This document shows, in pieces, positions 52,243 to 60,565 of a stretch of DNA of 64,000 nt. Below the pieces are notes generated by a model. The model did no database searches and had not been told where the DNA came from. It saw nothing but the letters and a program-made list of their open reading frames with translations. The position numbers and the translations under genes were made by a program. Numbering within the stretch: position 1 is the first letter of the stretch; each line of letters begins with the position of its first letter. The stretch covers positions 1,023,501-1,087,500 of the forward strand of contig NZ_CP046176.1 of NCBI RefSeq assembly GCF_013009555.1. Reading direction: 5' to 3'. Origin of the DNA: Phocaeicola dorei (GTDB lineage: Bacteria; Bacteroidota; Bacteroidia; Bacteroidales; Bacteroidaceae).

Positions 52243-52327
52243 GGAGAGGTGGCAGAGTGGTCGATTGCGGCGGTCTTGAAAACCGTTGTACTGCGAGGTA
52301 CCCGGGGTTCGAATCCCTGTCTCTCCG
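52243..52327 (+). tRNA. tRNA-Ser (anticodon TGA)
   Basis: 85 nt with a long variable arm (class II). Acceptor GGAGAGG/TCTCTCC with one G-U pair, anticodon stem CGGT/ACCG with loop CTTGAAA, T-arm with GGTTCGAATCC, discriminator G. CCA is not encoded. Confidence 0.95.
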
Positions 52328-52350
52328 CTGGAAAGAATTGTAAAACAAAG

Positions 52351-52387
52351 AAAATCCCTGTAAATTAATACTTTACGGGGATTTTTT
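52351..52387 (+). terminator. Terminator of tRNA-Ser
   Basis: AATCCCTGTAAA and TTTACGGGGATT form a stem with one G-U pair, followed by TTTT. Confidence 0.9.
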
Positions 52388-52526
52388 ATTTTTTGATGTA
52401 TAGTAAAAATAGGCATATCAAAGTATTCTTTCGGTGTACCTTATTACGGATCACCTGTAAAATATGGAGAGTGTTGCAAAGCTGTTTTCATTTCGCATCA
52501 GAAAGCATACTTTTGCATGGAACTAT

Positions 52527-52582
52527 ACATACGTATGTGCAGGGTTATATATGTGTACGTACAGTCTTATGCGTACATATGT
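52527..52582. repeat. Cluster of three TAC/GTA palindromes
   Basis: ACATACGTATGT (52527-52538), TGTACGTACA (52554-52563) and ACATATGT (52575-52582) lie within 56 bp, centres 26 and 20 bp apart. No gene is supported anywhere in 52388-52999. Confidence 0.6.
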
Positions 52583-52611
52583 GATATCCTCATGCCCAAA
52601 AAGTGTTTTTT

Positions 52612-52692
52612 AAAAGATCAAGAACTTTTCAAAAAAGAAGACGACCTTTTTAAAAAATAACAGGAACTTTTTTAAAAACGTCTTGATCTTTT
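52612..52692. repeat. 21-bp phased CTTTTnAAAAA units inside a 12-bp inverted repeat
   Basis: AAAAGATCAAGA (52612-52623) pairs with TCTTGATCTTTT (52681-52692). Between them, three A/T palindrome-like units (ACTTTTCAAAAAAG, CCTTTTTAAAAAAT, ACTTTTTTAAAAAC) have key C bases at 52625, 52646 and 52667, exactly 21 bp apart. Confidence 0.75.
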
Positions 52693-52999
52693 TTATTGCT
52701 GCCAATACATCGTAAACCGTCATTCTGTGGAGGTACAAACTTTTCATGTGTACTTTTTGTGGGGAAAAAGCCTAAAATACCCTACTTTATATCAAGCCGA
52801 AACAATTTATAAAAAAAGAATATATAGCTGAAAACAAGGATGTTATGTAAAAATATGCTTCAAAACGTTGTGAGAGTATGAGAACATGAATAAGAGCAAG
52901 TATTTTTATCCTTACTACATAAATAGTTTATAATAAACCTGTTATATATGCAGTGAGGGTATGAGGGTATACATGGTTCGAACTTTTCTTAGAAACATG

Positions 53000-53042
53000 C
53001 AAAACGGCTATATTCCACGATATAGGAATATATGCCGTTTTG
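53000..53042 (-). terminator. Hairpin after the OmpA-family gene
   Basis: The arm 53000-53016 (CAAAACGGC plus TATATTCC) pairs with 53025-53042 with one bulge. It lies just past the stop at 53060 on the minus strand. The U-tract is weak. Confidence 0.65.
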
Positions 53043-53059
53043 ATAGAGGGGAAATTTTT

Positions 53060-54250
53060 TTATGGTATATAATTCCAATAATCCATATTTGTAACGATTT
53101 GAACTATAATTTTACGATCTCCTTCTCGTATTTCGTTGGGAGCATTCTGAGATGCATAAGATATTTTTGCGCCCACTCCTTTTGCTTTTAACATTTTATT
53201 GGGAACTCCTTTCTTTATAAGTGCATTGACTACAGCGTCTGCACGTTTTTGGGATAGTTCCATATTGTATTGTGATGATCCTTTTGCATCAGTACATCCT
53301 GTAATGAGATATTTTTTGCTTGTGTCTGTCAGCATAATTTGAGCTATTTCATCAATGATAGTAGCTGCTTTAGGAGTTATTTCTGTTTTATCAAACTCAA
53401 AATAGATATTGTTGAATAAATCACATAAAACATTGGGCTGGTTTGGAGTCTCTACAATTTGTTTCATGATTATAGGTTTTTCTATTTCTTTTTCTATGAT
53501 TTTTTCCACATATTGAATTTCCGGTTTGACTTTTAGGGATTTACCACCAATGCGCCACATCAATCGAATGCTTCCTTGCCATGAATTGGCTATATGTTTG
53601 TATGGCATGATGAGATAGTCTCCTTGGAGTCCTATGCCAATGTTGTCATTAAGCCACATATTCACGCCTATTCCCAATGAAATAGGGATAAGATTTTGTT
53701 TATCCTTCCCTTCTTTAGTATAATCATTTGACAGATTCCATCCCATCTCCTCACTGTTGAATTCTTCCATCCCCTTATAATTGATCTTAAAATTCTTGTA
53801 CATATAGTTGACCCCCATTCGAAGAAAAGGATCAATATAATTTGAATGGAAATATTCACCTAGGCGCCACTGTAAACCGATTCCTGTCATACCTAGCCAT
53901 CTTGATTCCTTACCGTTACGGACAGGATCGGAACTGTAGTCTAATGTTCCTTGTAAATCTAGATAAAAATGAGAGTTAAGTTCACGAGCAAAATATAGAT
54001 TTCCTCCGAAAATGAAATCTTTTTTGTTAGTACCTACAGTGTAACCGCCTTTATTATTAGTATGGAAATTAATAACATTAAAACGTGTCATTTGAAGTCC
54101 GGTTGCGCCTATACCTATTTCCCATGCTTTTTTATTATTATCGGTTGTTCCATTCTTTGCGCTTTTTTGTGCATTTATAGGTAAACCGAAACATAATACT
54201 GAGGTAAAGCATAGTATGAGATGGATTTTATGTATATATATTTTCTTCAT
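53060..54250 (-). CDS. OmpA-family outer-membrane protein
   Basis: 396 residues from the ATG at 54250 (MKKIYIHKIHLILCFTSVLCFGLPINAQ); longer starts would lie inside the collagen-like gene. An eight-strand-type barrel N-terminus (IGIGATGLQMTRFN, YLDLQGTLDYSS) is followed by a coiled linker (VEKIIEKEIEKPIIMKQ) and a C-terminal OmpA peptidoglycan-binding domain (IYFEFDKTEITPKAATIIDEIAQ, TGCTDAKGSSQYNMELSQKRADAVVNAL). It anchors the outer membrane to the wall. It starts 4 nt after the collagen-like gene's stop, so the two probably act together. Confidence 0.9.
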   Translation of the reverse strand: MKKIYIHKIHLILCFTSVLCFGLPINAQKSAKNGTTDNNKKAWEIGIGATGLQMTRFNVINFHTNNKGGYTVGTNKKDFIFGGNLYFARELNSHFYLDLQGTLDYSSDPVRNGKESRWLGMTGIGLQWRLGEYFHSNYIDPFLRMGVNYMYKNFKINYKGMEEFNSEEMGWNLSNDYTKEGKDKQNLIPISLGIGVNMWLNDNIGIGLQGDYLIMPYKHIANSWQGSIRLMWRIGGKSLKVKPEIQYVEKIIEKEIEKPIIMKQIVETPNQPNVLCDLFNNIYFEFDKTEITPKAATIIDEIAQIMLTDTSKKYLITGCTDAKGSSQYNMELSQKRADAVVNALIKKGVPNKMLKAKGVGAKISYASQNAPNEIREGDRKIIVQIVTNMDYWNYIP

Positions 54251-54254
54251 ATTT

Positions 54255-57053
54255 TTATTCTTCATAGATAACTTGTACTTCGGGCAACTCATAAGAGCTG
54301 TTATAGTTTTCAATAATAAATGTTTTTTCATCCTTTCCTTTTCGGAGATAACCTTGATAATATCTATAGAAATATGAACTATTGCCATTGTCAATGTATA
54401 TGGATGAATTTAAAAACGGTGCGAATACTTTGAACGTTGGAACTTCTGCAGAAGATCTGTTATTAGAACTTGATGCTTCTTGTGAACCAGCTGTTGAGGT
54501 ATATCTGAATGTGATATATGCCATTTTAAGTTTGTTGGCTTCTTCTTCAGTATAAGCTATCGGTTCTACATAGTCCATTCCATTTTCTTTAACGACACGT
54601 GTGGTCGATGATTTGTAAATTCTTGTAAAGTCTATTTTTGAAAAATCCAATTCACCTTCTGCAGATGAGAAACTGGGTGCTTCTCCATTGGATATTATTT
54701 TTAATTTTAATGTTTTTAGCGTAGGTCCCATTTGATAAGGAGCTAATAAACAAATACCATTCCATTGGAAAGTTTCTCCATAATAAGGCTCTCTAGCTTT
54801 TACAGTGTAATAAACGTCACTTCCATCCCAATATTCAGATTGATTGTTTTTGAATTTTCCGGGATTTTCTTGAATGAACCGATAGGTATAAATATAGTAA
54901 TAATATCCTCCATTATTTGAACTAGAATTTTGGCTTGAATATAATTTTTTGTCTGACAAAATACTGTTGGGATTATTTTTATCAGAGACTCTATATGCGT
55001 CTAAATTCCTTGAACCACTATTAGGTAAATAAGAAGGGATATTTTGCCATTGGTCTTCCGGATTAACTTTTCGTTGTATATAGAAATATAGATACTGATA
55101 ATCGTATAATGAATTTGAATTATCGCGAAGGATCATTCTCATGCGTACTCTATTGGGAACATATGTGTTTTTAGCGGATTCTTGCGGTGTCTTTCCGGCT
55201 AGGGTTACTTCTTTTACCGTTCCCCAGCGTAAGTTTATGTCTTGTATTTCGGGTAAATCTTCTTTAGGTACAATAAACTCTCCGTTTTCATTGGTTATGT
55301 AAGTTTTTTCTGCATTGATACCCGGCATACCTTTTACTTGAGCTTTGGGTGCGATTTGTCCAGTTTCATCATATACTTTATAGAGTACACCTCCATCAGT
55401 TGTGCGTACATATTCACCATATTCTGATTGAGAATATTGTGCAATAACATTAGGTATACCCTTAATGATGGTAACTTCTGTTCCCGGTTTTCCTGGTTCT
55501 CCGGGTTTGCCGTCTTTGCCATCTTCTCCGTCTTTGCCATCTTTTCCGCGTAGATAGTCATAAAAATCATTTAACGTATTTTTTTCACAGTTCCATACTC
55601 CACCATTTTTGTGATCGATAAGTGCGTCTGTTGTACCACAACGTTTAGCTAAGTCATTTTTCCACAGTTCATGTGCTGACAAACCATTGCTTCCGTTTAT
55701 TCCGTCTTTACCGGCTAAATAATTGAAAAAATCATATTCTGAAACTTTGTCAGAAGGCCATTTTTGTCCTGGATTTTTAGGATCATTAATATTGCCTGTT
55801 CCTACAGTTTCTTTCCATAGTTCATAAGTGGATTTTCCATTGTTACCATTTGTTCCACTGAGGTAAGTATAGAAATCTGCCATTGTAATTTTATCTTTGG
55901 CCCATGCTGAATTATTTTTGTCTTTGATTTTGTCATTTTTGACATCATTCACCCATAATTCGTATGCAGATGCTCCGTTAACTCCTTTTTCTCCTTGAGC
56001 TTTTATTCCTGTATCAGTAGTACCTATCCACCAATTTCCGTTATTACCTATATGGGGAGATATGCCATCATCTCCTTTCTCTCCTTGAGCTTTTATTTTT
56101 GTATCGGTAGTACCTATCCACCAGTTCCCATTTTTTATAACCGGGGTAAGTCCGTCCGTTCCTTTATCACCTTGTTCTCCTTTGGGGCCTTGCACTGCAA
56201 TCCCTGTATTGGATGTGCCTATCCACCAGTATCCGTCTTTAATGAAAGGGGTTAAGCCGTCGCTTCCTTTTTCTCCTTGAGCTTTTATTTTTGTATCGGA
56301 TGTATTGATCCACCAGTTTCCATTAGGACCAATATAAGGGGATGCTCCGTCTTTACCATTTTCTCCTTTTTGACCTTGAGCGGGAAAATTTGTATCATGA
56401 TTGCCAATGTACCAATTACCATTTTCACCAACATGTGGAGTAATACCATTTTCACCATCTTTCCCTTTTAAATATAAAAAGAAATGTTCCATTGTTGTTT
56501 GGTTTTTGGGCCAATTTATATTGCCGTCAGCAACAGATTGTTTCCATAATTCATAAGCGGAAAGTCCGTCTTTTCCATTAATTCCATTCTTTCCATCTTT
56601 GCCGATAGCTTTGATTTCTGTGTCTTTATTGCCGATATACCAATTTCCATTTTCACCAATATGAGGTGATTGTCCGTCTCTTCCGCTAAGAAAATCCCAA
56701 AAATCGGCTTCTGTATTTTTTGAAGAGGGCCAAATGAGCGAAGGGTCATGAGGGTTGGTGACATTACCTTGGGTGATCAGGATTTTCCATTGATCGTATG
56801 CAGACATTCCATCTTTTCCTTTGTCTCCTTTTTCTCCTTTTATATAAACTAAAAAGTCTGCTAAATCAACTTGGGTGGAAGGCCAGTTTATATGACCGGT
56901 TTCAACTTCTTCTTTCCATATCTCATAAGCGGATTTGCCATTGGTTCCCTGAGGACCTTGGGGTAATTCAAAATCAATACTGCTGCACGAGAAAAAAAAT
57001 GTGCAAAGTAGCACTGATAATACATAAATTTTGCATTTCTTTTTTGTATACAT
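54255..57053 (-). CDS. Collagen-like repeat lipoprotein
   Basis: 932 residues. Signal MYTKKKCKIYVLSVLLCTFFFSC with lipobox FFSC. Residues about 30-470 alternate Gly-X-Y collagen-like linkers (GEKGDKGKDG) with two repeat types: six SAYELWK units (about 45 residues with WPS and DFFxYL) and six SPHIGxNGNWWIG units (about 30 residues, IKAQGEKG). A Gly-rich stretch (GKDGEDGKDGKPGEPGKPG) leads to a C-terminal half of about 400 residues I do not recognise, with CarboxypepD-like GVLYKVYDETG and Ser/Asn-rich patches. It is probably surface-exposed. The OmpA-family gene follows at 4 nt. Confidence 0.85.
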   Translation of the reverse strand: MYTKKKCKIYVLSVLLCTFFFSCSSIDFELPQGPQGTNGKSAYEIWKEEVETGHINWPSTQVDLADFLVYIKGEKGDKGKDGMSAYDQWKILITQGNVTNPHDPSLIWPSSKNTEADFWDFLSGRDGQSPHIGENGNWYIGNKDTEIKAIGKDGKNGINGKDGLSAYELWKQSVADGNINWPKNQTTMEHFFLYLKGKDGENGITPHVGENGNWYIGNHDTNFPAQGQKGENGKDGASPYIGPNGNWWINTSDTKIKAQGEKGSDGLTPFIKDGYWWIGTSNTGIAVQGPKGEQGDKGTDGLTPVIKNGNWWIGTTDTKIKAQGEKGDDGISPHIGNNGNWWIGTTDTGIKAQGEKGVNGASAYELWVNDVKNDKIKDKNNSAWAKDKITMADFYTYLSGTNGNNGKSTYELWKETVGTGNINDPKNPGQKWPSDKVSEYDFFNYLAGKDGINGSNGLSAHELWKNDLAKRCGTTDALIDHKNGGVWNCEKNTLNDFYDYLRGKDGKDGEDGKDGKPGEPGKPGTEVTIIKGIPNVIAQYSQSEYGEYVRTTDGGVLYKVYDETGQIAPKAQVKGMPGINAEKTYITNENGEFIVPKEDLPEIQDINLRWGTVKEVTLAGKTPQESAKNTYVPNRVRMRMILRDNSNSLYDYQYLYFYIQRKVNPEDQWQNIPSYLPNSGSRNLDAYRVSDKNNPNSILSDKKLYSSQNSSSNNGGYYYYIYTYRFIQENPGKFKNNQSEYWDGSDVYYTVKAREPYYGETFQWNGICLLAPYQMGPTLKTLKLKIISNGEAPSFSSAEGELDFSKIDFTRIYKSSTTRVVKENGMDYVEPIAYTEEEANKLKMAYITFRYTSTAGSQEASSSNNRSSAEVPTFKVFAPFLNSSIYIDNGNSSYFYRYYQGYLRKGKDEKTFIIENYNSSYELPEVQVIYEE

Positions 57054-57579
57054 GACTATAAATAATTAAAAATGAATTACTTTTTGTTGTTACATATTTG
57101 ATAAACTCAGTTCTGCTTTATTGAATACTGTATCGTCGGGGGTGTTCATGCAATTTTATATTTTAGGTTATTCTACTGTGTGCGATTTACATTATAATAA
57201 TATTCACATTTTATTTAGGTGCAAAGTTCTATATTTGGTGCTAAAAAGAAGTTGCGTATTTAAAAGATTTGTTTGCATATAATCAATCTTTTCTTTTATA
57301 TCTGCATAAAAAGGTTTCCTATTTTTCTTAATGTTCGTTTTTGGATAGTTTTAAATGGTAGATACTTCATATGATTTTACATAAGGAGTATATGTGATAA
57401 GTTTTTTCATATATTGATGGTGGATTATGATTAAGTTTTGTGATATTTGTTTTTATATGACGTATAGAAACTCTTAAAATAGATCCATATACCGAGATCA
57501 GGAAACAAACTTATTCTTAGCTTCAGTATGTATGATGGAGATAAGTATATTCATAATCTTTAGGATGCGGGATGTTTGT
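57054..57579. other. 526-bp AT-rich gap with no gene
   Basis: Upstream region of the collagen-like operon and downstream region of the araC gene. No reading frame of interest. No clean minus-strand TAnnTTTG is seen; a near match GAACTTTG lies around 57220-57230. Confidence 0.6.
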
Positions 57580-58488
57580 TTAATCGTTTGCGGAAACAGA
57601 ATATGTTTCGAGAGGAGGTGTACCTTTTGATTCTTCTCCTTTTTTACGTATTTCGTTAGGAGTGGCTCCAATATTCCTTTTACAGTAGGTCGTAAAATGG
57701 GAAAATGTCTTGAAATGATAGTCCAACATTATTTGTTTGATGGGTAGGGTACTTTCTTTTAACTTGAATTCAATTTCATAAGATGTTTGCTTTTGTAACC
57801 ATTGATATGGTGTATCTCCATGAAAGTTTTTTTTGAATAACTGTGTGAAAATAAGGTCGTTATATCCGCATAGAATAGCTAATTCTTTGGCAGTTCTGCA
57901 AGCTTTGTAATGTGTCATGACGGATACGAAAAACTGAAGATCATTCGAAAGGGCATAACGGAAAATGGAGGCAATTTCGTTTTTGCTATAGCAAATTTTA
58001 AATAATGAGAACAGCTCATATTCTTTGGCTCGATGTAAGTCGGGAATTTCTGTTCCATTTTTCATGTAATCGACCAGCAAATCCAAGTAGGAACGTATTA
58101 ACGGATAAATGGGAAGAACTTCTACCGGTTTTACTTCTTCGATGGATATGTCTTGTAGATATTCTATTATTCTGCTATGTAGATAAGGGGCCACAATATT
58201 ACATGCATGGATGACGAGTTGTACATCATCCATTGTTTTGATTTTACATTTATGTAAGCTGCTGATAAAGAAAAATTCATTTTGCACTGCTATCAGAGGC
58301 ATTGATTCCATTTGATCTCTGAAGAGACATAAAGATCCTTTTAGTACAAAACAAACTTGGAATTCATGGTTTTCATTCAGATTTTGGATAATTTCTCCCT
58401 TGCCTATATGAAGATATCTGAATTGGCTGAATCTGGATAGTGCAAGAGGATCACGGTATAAATTCTTTAGTAAAAATAGCATTTCCAT
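57580..58488 (-). CDS. AraC-family transcription regulator
   Basis: 302 residues. The N-terminal part (about 1-130) resembles a cupin-like sensing domain (FVLKGSLCLFRDQMESMPLIAVQNEFFFISS). The C-terminal HTH_18 covers about 185-285 (TAKELAILCGYNDLIFTQLFKKNFHGDTPYQWLQKQ, LPIKQIMLDYHFKTFSHFTTYCKRNIGATPNEIRKK). Upstream of the collagen-like/OmpA operon on the same strand, so that operon is its likely target (inference). A -7 box (TATATTTG, minus) is at 58539-58546. Confidence 0.85.
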   Translation of the reverse strand: MEMLFLLKNLYRDPLALSRFSQFRYLHIGKGEIIQNLNENHEFQVCFVLKGSLCLFRDQMESMPLIAVQNEFFFISSLHKCKIKTMDDVQLVIHACNIVAPYLHSRIIEYLQDISIEEVKPVEVLPIYPLIRSYLDLLVDYMKNGTEIPDLHRAKEYELFSLFKICYSKNEIASIFRYALSNDLQFFVSVMTHYKACRTAKELAILCGYNDLIFTQLFKKNFHGDTPYQWLQKQTSYEIEFKLKESTLPIKQIMLDYHFKTFSHFTTYCKRNIGATPNEIRKKGEESKGTPPLETYSVSAND

Positions 58489-58538
58489 ATATTATAAACA
58501 TTTTAAGATAAAAAAAGTTTTGATATATCTATCCCAGG

Positions 58539-58546
58539 CAAATATA
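58539..58546 (-). promoter_or_regulatory. -7 box of the araC-type gene
   Basis: TATATTTG on the minus strand, 50 nt before the ATG at 58488. The rest of 58489-58758 is AT-rich with nothing else I can support. Confidence 0.55.
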
Positions 58547-58758
58547 ACTTGATATTTAAAATGTTTTAAAGCTATAGAAGGAATATGCAACTAAATCATT
58601 GCTAATATGAAATTGAATCTTCTGTTTAAGAAAGAGTTTATCAACATATGAAATTATAAGGTATTTAAGGCCGGATGCTTTGGATAGTAGCTTATAAAGT
58701 GGAAGATGTTTACTGATTTTTTATGAGTGAATGTAAATAAGTGATTTGGAATGGAGAA

Positions 58759-58820
58759 AAATTTAAGGATCTTTTCCTTATTGTTTACAAGATAACAATA
58801 AGGAAAAGATCCTTAAATTT
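58759..58820 (-). terminator. 27-bp perfect terminator stem after the GH28 gene
   Basis: 58759-58785 and 58794-58820 are perfect complements with an 8-nt loop and a T-run on the minus strand. It begins 3 nt past the GH28 stop at 58824. The stem is unusually long. Confidence 0.9.
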
Positions 58821-58823
58821 AAA

Positions 58824-60176
58824 TTATTGCTGGTATTGGCCATTCACTATAACATTTTTCATACGAATATTGTGAAAAGCATCTTTATTCCATTGGGAAA
58901 ATTTAGTTTCGATCTTTACATCTTTAAATGAAAAATTGGATAACTCATACTCAGCTTCATTTTTATTCACATTTAGAAATTTGTCACATTTCAGTTCTAT
59001 GTTGTGCATCGTGATATGGCTTCCGTAGGATTTAGGAATCGTTGTTCTTCCTTTCAAGTCATAAAATTGTTTCCATGACGAAACTCCTAGTAAAGCCTTG
59101 CAGAAGCCTTTTACATTTTCTACTGTGATGTATTCATAGTGTTGCGGAGTATCAGGCCGCATTTTCAATAGAAGTAGTTCATTACCGCCTTCTGCTCTGC
59201 AATTGCGCATTAATACATTATAGACATGGATGGACTCGCTGCCACAAGTCATGCAACTGCCAGTAGTATGATCAAAGAAACAATCTTCTATTAGAATGTT
59301 TTTATTGGGACCGTTATAAGTATCCTGATCGGCATAAGGTCCTTTTCCACCTTTAAAGCAGATGGCGTCATCATTTACAGTAAACCGGCATCCTTTAATA
59401 TGAAAATTGGTACATACATCCATATCTATACCGTCCGCACTAGCTGATTTTATAGGTTTGATAGGAGAGAAAATTCGTAGATTGAGTAATTTCACTTTAT
59501 CGCAGCGATAATAATGGCTGGTCCAAAAAGGAGAGTTCTGTAAAGTCACATCAGCAACCTGCACATTACGGCAATGAGCTATGTAAAGTAGGCGTGGTCG
59601 CATTTCGTCCTTGTTTGTACATTGAGGATTCCATTCGCGACGTAGGCGGAAAGCTTTCCAGTAGGGAGTGCCGTTTCCGTCAATTGTACCTTTGCCGCTA
59701 ATTGTAAAGGTATCTAACCCGTCGGCATTGATTAATGCACCGAAGTATTTGCAGTATTCACCTTCAATGCGAGTCATGAGGAGAGGGAAATCCATAATGT
59801 TCTCACTACCTAGTAAGGTGGCGCCTTTTGACAAATAAAGATGAGTCCCTTGTTTGAAAAAGAGGGAACCGCTTTTATAAATTCCTTCAGGGATGTAAAT
59901 GACCCCACCGCCATTGGCTGCCGCTTCGTCTATGATCTTTTGTATTTTCTGTGTTTGAACGATATGGGGATTGCTTTCAATTCCATAATCGGAAAGGTCG
60001 TATTTTTTTCCTAAGGAGTCAGGATGGACCACTTTAGTTTGGAGAAACCATTCGGAGATAGGAGTACCATCAGGAAACACATTTTGTTTTCTTTGTTCTT
60101 TTTTTGCCATTGAGGGTACTATTATGCTCAAGCATAACAGGAGTGATAGTAATTGTTTCATAAATAAGTTTTTCAT
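58824..60176 (-). CDS. GH28-family glycoside hydrolase (polygalacturonase-like)
   Basis: 450 residues from the ATG at 60176 (MKNLFMKQLLSLLLCLSIIVPSMA), a signal peptide; an upstream ATG at 60221 adds an unlikely stretch. A right-handed parallel beta-helix of the GH28 type: PEGIYKSGSLFFKQGTHLYL, then the acid motifs SADGIDMDVCTNF and RFTVNDDAICFKGG. In the third motif, where GH28 enzymes have G-H-G, it reads TGSCMTCGSES, so the usual His is missing. It may cleave pectin or rhamnogalacturonan side chains, or another substrate. A SusC/SusD pair is divergent from it. Confidence 0.85.
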   Translation of the reverse strand: MKNLFMKQLLSLLLCLSIIVPSMAKKEQRKQNVFPDGTPISEWFLQTKVVHPDSLGKKYDLSDYGIESNPHIVQTQKIQKIIDEAAANGGGVIYIPEGIYKSGSLFFKQGTHLYLSKGATLLGSENIMDFPLLMTRIEGEYCKYFGALINADGLDTFTISGKGTIDGNGTPYWKAFRLRREWNPQCTNKDEMRPRLLYIAHCRNVQVADVTLQNSPFWTSHYYRCDKVKLLNLRIFSPIKPIKSASADGIDMDVCTNFHIKGCRFTVNDDAICFKGGKGPYADQDTYNGPNKNILIEDCFFDHTTGSCMTCGSESIHVYNVLMRNCRAEGGNELLLLKMRPDTPQHYEYITVENVKGFCKALLGVSSWKQFYDLKGRTTIPKSYGSHITMHNIELKCDKFLNVNKNEAEYELSNFSFKDVKIETKFSQWNKDAFHNIRMKNVIVNGQYQQ

Positions 60177-60565
60177 TTGGTTCATATTATGTGGATGACA
60201 AAGAAAAACAATAACAGTCAATTGTATCTGTATTTATTGTTTTATTCAATGGAAAATTGTACGGCTTGATTCTTTTCATTAAGGCGGATGGTTGTGATAT
60301 AGAGAGATTCCTTAGTCTGGAAAGAACAATTTAGGAGCTTTTTTTATCTGCACAGTCGTTTCTCCAAACTTATAAAAGCTTGAATAAATCGCGCTTTTTG
60401 CCCTGTTTATACTATTTTCCATCTATGTAGATTCTTTTCCATATTTTCAGAGGTTTGTGGCTGTTCCGGCTATTTTTTATTCATGGCATTATATCTAGTT
60501 TTGCCATGTTCCTTGATGAAGAAATGAAGGGATTAGATTTTATGTATAACTTTAATTAATTACAA
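60177..60565. other. 389-bp divergent promoter region
   Basis: Between the GH28 gene and the susC-like gene. No gene, no HTCS or ECF sigma/anti-sigma genes. It must carry the promoters of both; no clean -7 consensus is visible, only TAACTTTA near 60546. Confidence 0.55.

Noticed and set aside
52113..52348. Frames on both strands across tRNA-Ser
   Set aside because: They read through the tRNA and its promoter; a tRNA structure explains the sequence.
52243..53060. Integrated element at tRNA-Ser
   Set aside because: No integrase, no repeated tRNA 3' end and no mobile gene are visible; only palindromes, which are reported separately.
54251..54394. Longer N-terminus of the OmpA-family gene
   Set aside because: It would overlap the collagen-like gene by about 140 nt and hides the signal peptide; the ATG at 54250 is cleaner.
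54255..57053. Eukaryotic or phage collagen origin of the Gly-X-Y protein
   Set aside because: The signal peptide and lipobox are bacterial, base use is like the neighbours, and no phage genes are near.
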